From Psychroflexus sp. (lineage in GTDB: Bacteria > Bacteroidota > Bacteroidia > Flavobacteriales > Flavobacteriaceae): a DNA stretch of 34,102 nucleotides. The stretch spans positions 1 through 34,102 of the forward strand of contig JAKDUG010000006.1 in assembly GCA_030457805.1 (NCBI GenBank), in the 5' to 3' direction. Shown here piece by piece: positions 24,708-32,479 of the stretch. Position numbers and translations under genes: made by a program. Position 1 is the stretch's first letter; each line of letters begins with the position of its first letter. A model generated the notes under the pieces. It saw only the letters and a program-made list of their open reading frames with translations, was not told the origin of the DNA and made no database searches.

Positions 24708-25001
24708 TTACTTTTTAGCTTCAACTGGTTTTGTGACTTTATTTGTCATTTCTAAAGAAATCGACGATTTGTCAAAAGTCATTTTACCTGAGCCTGTTTC
24801 AATAATAACGGCATCTAGTTTTTCACTAAAGTCTGAAATTTTACCATGCAACCCACTTTTAGTCACAATTTTGTCACCTTTCTTGAGTTCATGAATAAAG
24901 TTTTTCTCCTGCTTTTGTTTTTTCATTTGTGGCCTGATCATAAAGAAATAAAGCACAACGAAAATAAGGATCAGCGGTAGGAATTGAGTTAAGTCTCCCA
25001 T
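24708..25001 (-). CDS. yajC: Sec translocase accessory protein YajC
   Basis: A small inner-membrane subunit associated with SecDF-SecYEG. It has one transmembrane helix (FLPLILIFVVLYFFMIRPQMKKQK; the 'yFfmIRPQ.Kk.k' motif is diagnostic) followed by the cytosolic domain LKKGDKIVTKSGLHGKISDF. Length (97 aa) is typical. It starts 4 bases after the DUF1573 gene stop; the nusB-DUF1573-yajC order is common in Bacteroidota. Confidence 0.96.
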   Translation of the reverse strand: MGDLTQFLPLILIFVVLYFFMIRPQMKKQKQEKNFIHELKKGDKIVTKSGLHGKISDFSEKLDAVIIETGSGKMTFDKSSISLEMTNKVTKPVEAKK

Positions 25002-25005
25002 AAGA

Positions 25006-25485
25006 TTATTTTACTGGTGAACCAGCGTTTTTATTTTTTGGATTAACAAATGCTTTGATTTGCAATTTATCTTGTCCTTTTTCTGTATTGGCAGTTACAG
25101 TGATGCTTTTCATTTGTTGGTTTGGACGACCACTTGAATTAAACTGAACTTTCATTACCCCTTCTTCTCCAGGTGCAATGGCTTTATTTTTTGGATATTC
25201 AGGAATTGTACATCCACAGCTTGCTCTTGCATTGGTAATAACTAAAGGTGCATCACCTGTGTTTTTGAATACAAAATCGTGCTCAACGACATCGCCTTCA
25301 TTAATCGTACCAAAATCATGTCTCATATCCTCAAAAGCTAATACTGGATATGCTTGCTCTTTTGAATCTGAGGTTGAAGCTGTTTCTGCTTTCTTTGAAT
25401 CCACCTTAGAAGCTGCATCATCTTTGCAAGAGGTAAAGCCTAAAGCTAAAACTGCTGCTAATGCTAAAAATGTTGTTTTCATCAT
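25006..25485 (-). CDS. DUF1573 lipoprotein
   Basis: A lipoprotein (MKTTFLALAAVLALGFTSC, then KDDAASK) with a low-complexity linker rich in Lys, Ser, Glu and Ala up to about residue 45. An Ig-like DUF1573 domain follows: FEDMRHDFGTINEGDVVEHDFVFKNTGDAPLVITNARASCGCTIPEYP, with the signature SCGCT. The ORF track start (25488) is a TTG; ATG at 25485 or 25482 is more likely. About 159 aa. DUF1573 proteins resemble ASH/MSP-type immunoglobulin folds, but their role in Bacteroidota is not established. It sits between nusB and yajC in one operon. Confidence 0.92.
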   Translation of the reverse strand: MMKTTFLALAAVLALGFTSCKDDAASKVDSKKAETASTSDSKEQAYPVLAFEDMRHDFGTINEGDVVEHDFVFKNTGDAPLVITNARASCGCTIPEYPKNKAIAPGEEGVMKVQFNSSGRPNQQMKSITVTANTEKGQDKLQIKAFVNPKNKNAGSPVK

Positions 25486-25528
25486 CAATTAAATTTTAAT
25501 TTCTCCAAAAATAGAAAATTTTAACTCA

Positions 25529-26470
25529 TTACATTAATCCTCGACCGATTTTATGAATTTTACCGCTTTCTTGGAATTCTTTTGACAATTTATCTAAAAC
25601 ACCATTGATAAATGTTCCACTTTTTAGAGTTGAGTAATCTTTTGCTATTTCTAAGTATTCATTAATTGTCACGCGAACAGGAATACTCGGGAAACGCGTA
25701 AATTCACATAAAGCCATTTTGATTAAAATACTGTCTAAATCTGCAATTCTATCTGTGTCCCAGTTTGGTGTTTTGTCTTTAAAAGCATCTGTAAACTCTT
25801 CTTCGTTCAGCAGGGTTTTTGTAAACAAATCAATCGCAAAATCTTCATCATCCATATTGATAAAGAGTTTCGGAAGCAAAATAGAATCCTCATCAATCTT
25901 TATTTTTTGAATAAATTTGATAATTCCTGTGTTGACAATTGGAAAATCATCAACCCAAGTTAATTTTTTATCCTCGTAATAATCATAAAGAGAGTCGTCT
26001 GGGGCAATAATTTCTTTATAGACGCTGATCATGAAGTCTTTGTCATCCTTAAAATCAGAATACGTATCTTTAATGTAATATTGATACAGCTCGCTTTCTA
26101 AAAGTTTTTTCCATAGTCTTTTAGACACTTCATCATCTTCACTCCAATTTCTCAATTTACGATCTTCCAAAAGCGCGTTGAGATTCGTCGTATTTTCTAT
26201 TTTCTCAATGAGTAGATTATTGACAAACTTTAAATTCGGTTTTTTATCCTCATCCGTTGCCAAAAACTTCTTTTTACTAATTTCATAATGGTTTTCAGCA
26301 TGATTTTTCAACTCGACAAATAAGCTTAAGTTAAGCAAGAACAAGTCATGCATATCAACCATACTCTTCTTGAGGAATTTTTTATCATTCTGCATCACCT
26401 GTTGGTTGCCTTTTTTAAAAGCATAAACAGATTGCATCACTTTTGCACGAATGTGTCTTCTTGTCAGCAT
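25529..26470 (-). CDS. nusB: Transcription antitermination factor NusB (long Bacteroidota form)
   Basis: An RNA-binding factor for rRNA transcription antitermination with NusE/S10. MLTRRHIRAKVMQSVYAF is the conserved start of Bacteroidota NusB, so the ATG at 26470 is preferred. The ORF's upstream ATG at 26494 falls within the -7 box. At 313 aa it is twice the length of the E. coli protein; a long N-terminal helical extension precedes the NusB core. The core ends in the conserved RVTINEYLEIAKDYSTLKSGTFINGVLDKLSKEF. First gene of the nusB-DUF1573-yajC operon. Confidence 0.94.
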   Translation of the reverse strand: MLTRRHIRAKVMQSVYAFKKGNQQVMQNDKKFLKKSMVDMHDLFLLNLSLFVELKNHAENHYEISKKKFLATDEDKKPNLKFVNNLLIEKIENTTNLNALLEDRKLRNWSEDDEVSKRLWKKLLESELYQYYIKDTYSDFKDDKDFMISVYKEIIAPDDSLYDYYEDKKLTWVDDFPIVNTGIIKFIQKIKIDEDSILLPKLFINMDDEDFAIDLFTKTLLNEEEFTDAFKDKTPNWDTDRIADLDSILIKMALCEFTRFPSIPVRVTINEYLEIAKDYSTLKSGTFINGVLDKLSKEFQESGKIHKIGRGLM

Positions 26471-26491
26471 TGATATCAGATTTTCAGTGTG

Positions 26492-26499
26492 CAAAAATA
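26492..26499 (-). promoter_or_regulatory. -7 box of the nusB operon
   Basis: Minus-strand TATTTTTG matches TAnnTTTG. Transcription would start near 26486, between the two candidate ATGs, supporting the start at 26470. No TTG at the usual -33 distance. Confidence 0.42.
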
Positions 26500-26576
26500 A
26501 TATTTAAAACAAGAGTTTTCACTCTTTTGAATTTTTTTTAAAAGAAATCCTTTATAAACTTATGTTACATCAATTT

Positions 26577-26603
26577 TTGATTTGTTCATAAACCTTACAT
26601 TTG
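26577..26603 (+). promoter_or_regulatory. Promoter of the ABC exporter gene
   Basis: TTG (26577-26579), a 16-base spacer and TACATTTG (26596-26603) approximate the Bacteroidota consensus, with a slightly short spacer. It lies 19 bases before the TTG start codon. Confidence 0.45.
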
Positions 26604-26622
26604 TAAATTAAAATTTTAATTC

Positions 26623-28380
26623 TTGAAAGCACTCAAATACCTTAATAAATATTTATACAAGTACAGATGGCGACTTTTACTGGGGCTCATCATCACAATT
26701 GGGGCTCGTGTTTTTGCTTTATTCACACCGCAACTCATCAGAAACTCGACAACTGCTATTGAAAAATATCTCAATGGCGAGGTCACAGATTTAAGTGTGG
26801 TGAAGTCTGAACTCTTACTGAACATTCTTTTAATTATCGGTGCTGCTTTAGCTTCTGGTATTTTAACTTTCTTGATGCGACAAACCTTTATCGTGGTATC
26901 GCGTTTTATTGAGTATGATTTAAAAAATGAAGTCTTTACGCAGTATCAAGATTTATCATTAGATTTTTACAAAAAAAATAGAACTGGTGATTTGATGAGC
27001 CGAATCTCTGAAGATGTCTCAAAAGTTCGCATGTACGTCGGGCCAGCTTTGATGTACGGTGTGCAAACGGTGACACTTTTTGTCGTGGTCATTTCTTATA
27101 TGATTTCTGCAGCGCCAATGCTGACACTCTACACGTTGATTCCGTTGCCAATATTATCCATTGCCATATACAGACTGAGTGTCGCGATCAATAAACGCTC
27201 AACTGTTGTTCAAAAGATTTTATCAGAATTAAATACTTTTGCCCAAGAGAGCTTTAGCGGAATTGCTGTGATAAAATCATACGGAATTCAAGGTAAATTC
27301 AACTCAGATTTCAATGATTTAGCCAATGAAAGCAAGACGAAAAATGTTGATCTCGCAAAAGTGCAAGCTATCTTTTTTCCACTGATGGTTTTACTCATTG
27401 GTTTTAGTAATTTGATTGTGATATATATTGGTGGACAACAATATATCAATGGTGAGATTGAAAGTGTGGGGGTGATTGTTGAGTTTTTACTATATGTGAA
27501 TATGTTGACCTGGCCTGTGGCTTCAGTGGGATGGATTACTTCAATGGTGCAGCGTGCAGAAGCATCTCAAAAAAGAATTAATGAGTTTTTAGAACAGGAA
27601 TCAAGTATCAAAAATCATTCAGATCAGAAAGAGAATATTCAAGGTAACATCGAATTTAAGAATGTCAAATTTGTGTATGACGACACCAATATCACCGCAC
27701 TAAATAAGCTTTCTTTTACGATTAAAAAAGGAGAAACATTAGCCATTTTAGGAAACACAGGATCAGGGAAATCAACAATTTTAGAATTGATTGGACGCCT
27801 ATATGATGTCACTGAAGGCGAGGTTTTAATCGATGGAAAACCTATTGAATCGCTCAATTTAAGTGAACTGCGTCAACAAATCGGCTATGTTCCGCAAGAT
27901 GCTTTTCTATTTAGTGAAAGTATTCTTGAAAACATCAAGTTTGGAAAAAGTGATGCCACCGAAGAAGAGATTATCGCCGCTGCAAAATACGCCGCTGTGC
28001 ATGACAACATTATGCATTTCAGTAAAGGCTATGACACGGTACTTGGGGAGCGAGGTTTGACATTGTCTGGCGGACAAAAACAACGTGTTTCTATTGCGAG
28101 AGCGATTATTAAAGATCCTAAAATTGTTCTTTTCGACGATTGCCTATCTGCTGTAGATACAGAAACAGAAGAAGAAATTTTTAACAACCTCAATGAGATC
28201 TCTGAAGAAAAAACCGCAATTATCGTAAGTCACAGAGCTTCATCTGCTCGGAATGCTGATAAAATTATCGTTATCGATAACGGTAAAATCATCCAGGAAG
28301 GCACACACAATCAACTGATTGAAGCTGAGGGTTACTACAAAGAACTTTACGAAAAGCAATTAGAGGAAAAAGATTCTTAA
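26623..28380 (+). CDS. ABC exporter, fused permease-ATPase (MsbA/LmrA type)
   Basis: A half-transporter of 585 aa starting at TTG (MKALKYLNKYLYKYRWRLLLG). Residues about 15-310 hold six transmembrane helices with the typical coupling-helix text FYKKNRTGDLMSRISEDVSKVR. The nucleotide-binding domain follows: Walker A GNTGSGKST, Q-loop YVPQDAFLFSESILENI, signature LSGGQKQR, Walker B IVLFDDCLSAVD and switch His VSHRASS. Asp replaces the usual catalytic Glu after Walker B (FDDCLS instead of 'lDEat'), as in some MdlA-like half-transporters. It therefore may need a partner with a consensus site. Substrate unknown; lipid, peptide or drug export are options. Confidence 0.93.
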   Translation: MKALKYLNKYLYKYRWRLLLGLIITIGARVFALFTPQLIRNSTTAIEKYLNGEVTDLSVVKSELLLNILLIIGAALASGILTFLMRQTFIVVSRFIEYDLKNEVFTQYQDLSLDFYKKNRTGDLMSRISEDVSKVRMYVGPALMYGVQTVTLFVVVISYMISAAPMLTLYTLIPLPILSIAIYRLSVAINKRSTVVQKILSELNTFAQESFSGIAVIKSYGIQGKFNSDFNDLANESKTKNVDLAKVQAIFFPLMVLLIGFSNLIVIYIGGQQYINGEIESVGVIVEFLLYVNMLTWPVASVGWITSMVQRAEASQKRINEFLEQESSIKNHSDQKENIQGNIEFKNVKFVYDDTNITALNKLSFTIKKGETLAILGNTGSGKSTILELIGRLYDVTEGEVLIDGKPIESLNLSELRQQIGYVPQDAFLFSESILENIKFGKSDATEEEIIAAAKYAAVHDNIMHFSKGYDTVLGERGLTLSGGQKQRVSIARAIIKDPKIVLFDDCLSAVDTETEEEIFNNLNEISEEKTAIIVSHRASSARNADKIIVIDNGKIIQEGTHNQLIEAEGYYKELYEKQLEEKDS

Positions 28381-28447
28381 ATAAGTTTAGTTTTTTTGTT
28401 TTTTTTTAAGATTTTTGAAGCATCAATCAACAATCAATTTAAAAATT

Positions 28448-28849
28448 ATGAGTGATCAAGGAACGATGAAGAACGATGACATTTTTTCAAAGGTAATCCG
28501 CGCAGGAAGAAGAACTTATTTTTTTGATGTCAGATCAACAAAAGCTGACGACTACTATCTCACGATTACTGAAAGTAAAAAATTTACAAACGATGATGGA
28601 TCTTTTTTCTACAGAAAGCACAAGATCTATTTGTACAAGGAAGATTTTGAAAATTTTCAAGAAGCCTTAAACGAAGCCACTAATTTCATCATTAATGAAA
28701 AAGGAGAAGAAGTGATTTCTGATCGGCACCAAAAGGACTTTCAAAAGCCGACGTCAGAAGATTCAAATACAGACACTGATTTCGAGCCTAAGAAAGAAAA
28801 ACATGAGGCTGCGACTGCATTTACCAATGTGAGTTTTGACGATATTTAA
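28448..28849 (+). CDS. PUR-alpha-like DNA/RNA-binding protein (DUF3276)
   Basis: The ATG at 28448 gives MSDQGTMKNDDIFSKVIRAGRRTYFFDVRSTKADDYYLTITESKKF, the single PUR repeat typical of Bacteroidota DUF3276 proteins (residues about 8-85, strands then helix EDFENFQEALNEATNFI). The C-terminal about 45 residues are acidic and disordered, ending FTNVSFDDI. About 133 aa; the ORF track start at 28415 is an upstream TTG. PUR proteins bind purine-rich single-stranded DNA or RNA; the target here is not known. It follows the ABC exporter by 67 bases rich in T's and ends before a strong terminator. Confidence 0.93.
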   Translation: MSDQGTMKNDDIFSKVIRAGRRTYFFDVRSTKADDYYLTITESKKFTNDDGSFFYRKHKIYLYKEDFENFQEALNEATNFIINEKGEEVISDRHQKDFQKPTSEDSNTDTDFEPKKEKHEAATAFTNVSFDDI

Positions 28850-28873
28850 AAAATAGATTTTTAAAACCCCTAT

Positions 28874-28911
28874 AAAGCTGATCATCATGCATTTGACTGA
28901 TCAGCTTTTTA
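28874..28911 (+). terminator. Terminator after the PUR gene
   Basis: An 11-base perfect stem, AAAGCTGATCA / TGATCAGCTTT, with a 13-base loop and a following T-tract. Located 25 bases after the PUR stop. Confidence 0.85.
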
Positions 28912-29231
28912 TATTTTACAATCTGCATGACGCCTTTGATTTGATTCAAAAAACTTCTGTTTAAAGGCTGAAATATTATTTAGAAAAAGACTTGATAACT
29001 TCAACTCTTTTGCTTATTCTCTCCGCTCTATAATCTGTCTATAGAAATGGAATCATTCAGATAAAACTAAATAAGATGGAAGTAAAATTACGCGATATAA
29101 CGAAAAGAGGAAAGGAAATTTACAGCATTTCTCCCCCTGTCAATTGACTTCATTTCTCTTAGTGATGAGGAAGCTATTAAGTAAGTCTAGATTTGAAAAG
29201 GAAGTTCTTTAAATTATTAAATTAAACATAT
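28912..29231. other. Gene-poor stretch upstream of the BCCT gene
   Basis: About 320 bases without a convincing gene. It contains a -7-like TAGATTTG (29188-29195) some 37 bases before the BCCT start, without a -33 TTG. It also contains a short coding-like remnant: the 23-codon ORF at 29076 (MEVKLRDITKRGKEIY...) that a one-base shift would extend by FISLSDEEAIK. No RNA gene or repeat was recognised. Confidence 0.5.
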
Positions 29232-30893
29232 ATGTCTATAAAATTTACACGTGAGGATCAGTCCACAAAATTTTTAGGGCTGGTTGTCAATAAAACTGTT
29301 TTTTTGGCAACGATAGCTGTAATCATTAGTAGCGTTGCTTTTACACTTATTTTCGAAGCAGAAGCCGAGCTTTACTTCAATATTGCCCAAGATTATGTTT
29401 CGACACATGGCGGTTGGATTTATACATTAGCCGTTAATTTATTCATCGTATTCTGTCTTTATCTGGCATTGAGTAAATACGGTAATATCAGGATTGGAGG
29501 AAAAGATGCCAAGCCCGACTTTAATTTATGGTCGTGGTTTGCCATGCTTTTTAGTGCCGGAATCGGAAATGGATTAGTCCTTTTCAGTATTGCCGATCCT
29601 GTGCGAGATTTTCTAGATCCGCCCCGATTAGGTGGCGAAAAACCATCTTTAATCGCACAAGAAGCCATTAATTTTTCATTTCTACACCACGGTATTCACG
29701 GCTGGGCAATATACTCAGTTGTCGGTTTATCATTGGCCTATTTCACCTTTAACAGGAAAATGCCGTTGACATTGCGGTCAGCTTTCTATCCGATTTTAGG
29801 AAACAGGATTTACGGTTGGATGGGTAATCTTATCGATATCATGGCTGTCATCACAACAATGTTTGGTTTAGCGACCACAATTGGCTTTGGGGTTGGACAA
29901 ATCAACTCAGGATTCACGCATGTTTTTGGTATTCCGAGTTCATTGTTTTATCAGATTCTGATCATTGTCGGCGTCACTGCTGCTGCAACAATTTCAGCTT
30001 TTAGCGGTGTGAATAAAGGCGTAAAAATATTGAGTCAACTGAATGTCCGAGTGGCTTTAATTATATTTTTACTTGTTCTAATCTTAGGATCAACCACATT
30101 TATTTTAAAATCATATATACAAAACATAGGCAGCTATTTGGTCAATTTTGTAGATATGTCAACCTGGACAGAATCCCTACAAAACACAAGTTGGCAAAAA
30201 ACAAGAACAATTATGTATTGGGGTTGGTGGATTTCATGGTCTCCTTTTGTCGGAATCTTTATCGCACGGATCTCAAAAGGGCGAAGCATCAAAGAATTTA
30301 TACTGTGCGTACTGATTCTACCAGCGCTGGTCACTTTTTTATGGTTTAGTGCTTTTGGTGGCATCACGATGCGCGATATACTCGGTGGTGATACAGCAAT
30401 GATTGCAGCTGTCAATGATAACATTTCAACAGCATTGTATGTCTTTTTTGATAAATTTCCATTCGCGATACTTTTAAAATCACTCGCAATTATTTTAATT
30501 TGTAGTTTTATTATTACATCTGCAGACTCCGGTGCTTTAGTTATTAACAGCATTACGTCGGGTGGAAAATTAGAGACACCTGGATTCCAGCGTGTCATTT
30601 GGGCTGTTGCCACAGGGACAATTGCTGCCGTATTAATGTATGGTGGAGGTCTGAATGCGCTACAAACCGCTGTAACGGTAACGGGAATTCCTTTTGCAAT
30701 TCTATTGATTATGATGTGTTTCTCTTTACTTTCAGGATTAAAAGAAGACTATCGAAAGGCGGAACGCGAAGAGAAACTAACTGAAAAAGAAGTGTATCGT
30801 AAAAACATCCTTCAATTAGTCAACAAAGAACGTGAGAAAAGAAAGACAGAAAAAGACGAAGATCAACAAGATACTACCACAAAAAACCAATAA
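29232..30893 (+). CDS. BCCT-family transporter, atypical substrate site
   Basis: A secondary transporter of the betaine/carnitine/choline family, 553 aa, with about twelve transmembrane helices and a charged C-terminal tail (EREKRKTEKDEDQQD). Recognisable blocks are DAKPDFNLWSWFAMLFSAGIGNGLVLFSIADP, FLHHGIHGWAIYSVVGLSLAYF, MYWGWWISWSPFVGIFIARISKGR and FIITSADSGALVINSITSGG. The usual GMGIG is GIGNG and the usual HWG is HHG, so one cage Trp appears lost while the WGWW..W cluster remains. The substrate may not be a standard betaine. Its TAA overlaps the start of the universal stress protein by one base, implying co-expression, perhaps in osmotic stress. Confidence 0.92.
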   Translation: MSIKFTREDQSTKFLGLVVNKTVFLATIAVIISSVAFTLIFEAEAELYFNIAQDYVSTHGGWIYTLAVNLFIVFCLYLALSKYGNIRIGGKDAKPDFNLWSWFAMLFSAGIGNGLVLFSIADPVRDFLDPPRLGGEKPSLIAQEAINFSFLHHGIHGWAIYSVVGLSLAYFTFNRKMPLTLRSAFYPILGNRIYGWMGNLIDIMAVITTMFGLATTIGFGVGQINSGFTHVFGIPSSLFYQILIIVGVTAAATISAFSGVNKGVKILSQLNVRVALIIFLLVLILGSTTFILKSYIQNIGSYLVNFVDMSTWTESLQNTSWQKTRTIMYWGWWISWSPFVGIFIARISKGRSIKEFILCVLILPALVTFLWFSAFGGITMRDILGGDTAMIAAVNDNISTALYVFFDKFPFAILLKSLAIILICSFIITSADSGALVINSITSGGKLETPGFQRVIWAVATGTIAAVLMYGGGLNALQTAVTVTGIPFAILLIMMCFSLLSGLKEDYRKAEREEKLTEKEVYRKNILQLVNKEREKRKTEKDEDQQDTTTKNQ

Positions 30894-31771
30894 TGAAAAA
30901 GAAAGAAATTTTACCTAAAGATCTCAATGTTATGATTGCTTTAGATTTAACTGAGATGGATGCTATTTTATTAAAATACGCGAGTTATTTATGTGAAGTC
31001 ATTTCTCCAAAACATTTTTACTTTACCCACAACATCAAGCAGTCTAAATTGTACAATATTTATGAAGAATTATTGGAAGAGAACTTAACTGTAGATGAAA
31101 TTATTGAAGAAGCTTTAGACACATCAATCAGAGATAATTACACGGGTAAAACTGAGTTTACAACGATCATAACAACGGATGAATACACGGAAAGCATTTT
31201 AGATCATCTCACCGATAAATATAAGATTGATCTGGTGATGATCGGCTATAAAAACGAATTTCAAGGGACAGGCGCTTTAACGCAAAAACTCGCCAAAATG
31301 CTAGATTCACATTTGTTATTAATACCAGAAGAAGCGCAAAGTGAGTTGAATAAAATTTTGGTGCCAACAGATTTCAGTTCTTCGTCAGTTAATGCATTTC
31401 TTGCGGCAGAAGAATTGACAGCAAAAACGAATGGCTGCATAGAAGCATTGCATGTTTACAACATTCCTTCTTATTTTTTCCCGTATATCAATACCAAAAA
31501 GGCAGAAGATAAAACGAGAGCCCATTTGGAAGGTAAAATGAAAAGCTATTTAAAGAAAAATAAGCTGAAGGAAACAATAAAATTTAAAAATATCAACAAA
31601 GAAGATTTATCTATTGTGGAAGTCATTAAAAATCAGGCTTTAAAAAATGATTTTGACTTAATCATCGTGACTGCCCGTGGCGCAAATACAATTACATCAT
31701 TATTTCTAGGGAGCACAACCAACGAACTGATCACAAGTTCGAGCTATAAGCCAGTATTAATGATCAATTAA
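30893..31771 (+). CDS. Tandem universal stress protein (UspA)
   Basis: A cytosolic 292 aa protein with two Usp domains. Domain one (about 10-145) is degenerate at the nucleotide loop (MIGYKNEFQGTGALTQKLAKMLDSHLLLIP). Domain two (about 152-292) opens ILVPTDFSSSSVNAFLAAEELT and ends VTARGANTITSLFLGSTTNELITSSSYKPVLMIN, keeping a G...G(S/T) ATP-binding style motif. Two-domain Usps are standard in Bacteroidota. Being translationally coupled to the BCCT transporter suggests it senses or modulates that transporter, as with other transporter-linked Usps. Confidence 0.92.
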   Translation: MKKKEILPKDLNVMIALDLTEMDAILLKYASYLCEVISPKHFYFTHNIKQSKLYNIYEELLEENLTVDEIIEEALDTSIRDNYTGKTEFTTIITTDEYTESILDHLTDKYKIDLVMIGYKNEFQGTGALTQKLAKMLDSHLLLIPEEAQSELNKILVPTDFSSSSVNAFLAAEELTAKTNGCIEALHVYNIPSYFFPYINTKKAEDKTRAHLEGKMKSYLKKNKLKETIKFKNINKEDLSIVEVIKNQALKNDFDLIIVTARGANTITSLFLGSTTNELITSSSYKPVLMIN

Positions 31772-31800
31772 AAATTTTCAACAAGCTGTTTTAAAATCAA

Positions 31801-31826
31801 AAAAGGGAGTCAAAAGCTCCCTTTTC
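31801..31826. terminator. Bidirectional terminator between usp and yqeY-like gene
   Basis: The stem AAAAGGGAG-TCAAAAG-CTCCCTTTT has T's after it on the plus strand and an A-run before it, so it can end both convergent transcripts. Confidence 0.87.
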
Positions 31827-31866
31827 GCTTTGCATGATGTTGCTATCAAATTAGCAGAAAATCAAT

Positions 31867-32316
31867 TTATGACAAACAAGATTTGACATGTTTTGAGATC
31901 GTTTTTCCATCAGCACGACCAGACAGGCGCTGCGAAGCAAGTCCCATCACTTTCCCCATATCTTTCATTGAGTCAGCACCAGTTTCGGCAATAATAGCTT
32001 TCACTTCATTTTCAATTTCTTCATCACTTAACTGCGTTGGCAAGAATTCTTCAATTATTTTAGCCTCAGCTAATTCTGCTTCAGCAAGCTCTGCTCTATT
32101 TTGTTCTGTAAAAACTTCTGCACTCTCTTTACGCTGCTTCACAAGTTTCTGAAGCAGTTTAAGCCCATCCTCCTCTGTCATTTCATCTGATGATGTTCCT
32201 GCAGTTTTCGCTTTAATAATTTCGTTTTTTATGGATCTCAACGAAGCTAGAGCAACTGTATCCTTTGCTTTCATTGCTATTTTCATTTTATCCATCACTT
32301 GATTTTCTAATTCCAT
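31867..32316 (-). CDS. GatB/YqeY domain protein
   Basis: The ATG at 32316 gives MELENQVMDKMKIAMKAKDTVALASLRSIKNEIIKAKT, the conserved YqeY N-terminus; the ORF track start at 32346 adds ten unrelated residues. The helical C-terminal part (IIEEFLPTQLSDEEIENEVKAIIAETGADSMKDMGKVMGLASQRLSGRADGKTISKHVKSCL) is the tRNA-binding-like tail domain shared with GatB. 149 aa is the normal length. It lacks the catalytic part of GatB, so it is not an amidotransferase; its role is unknown. A -7 box TATCTTTG (minus strand, 32341-32334) precedes it, with a TTTG about 23 bases further up. Confidence 0.93.
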   Translation of the reverse strand: MELENQVMDKMKIAMKAKDTVALASLRSIKNEIIKAKTAGTSSDEMTEEDGLKLLQKLVKQRKESAEVFTEQNRAELAEAELAEAKIIEEFLPTQLSDEEIENEVKAIIAETGADSMKDMGKVMGLASQRLSGRADGKTISKHVKSCLS

Positions 32317-32333
32317 TGTAAAAAGTTTTAACA

Positions 32334-32341
32334 CAAAGATA
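32334..32341 (-). promoter_or_regulatory. -7 box of the yqeY-like gene
   Basis: Minus-strand TATCTTTG matches TAnnTTTG. A TTG lies 23 bases upstream, at the edge of the allowed spacing. Confidence 0.42.
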
Positions 32342-32384
32342 AACAAACCTCAAAGCAATACAGCCAAATTTAAGAAGACGATTT

Positions 32385-32428
32385 GTAACCAATGTTACCA
32401 CCTAAAAGTTTTAATAAGTTTAGATTTG
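32385..32428 (+). promoter_or_regulatory. Dyad and -7 box upstream of the MBL-rhodanese gene
   Basis: The dyad GTAAC-CAAT-GTTAC (32385-32398) lies 22 bases upstream of TAGATTTG (32421-32428), a TAnnTTTG -7 box; the -33 TTG is missing. A dyad replacing a poor -33 region would suit an activator site, possibly CRP/FNR-like. This is inference. Confidence 0.4.
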
Positions 32429-32479
32429 TATAACAACAAAAACGATTCTAATTTTAGAATTCAACTAAAATAATGATTT

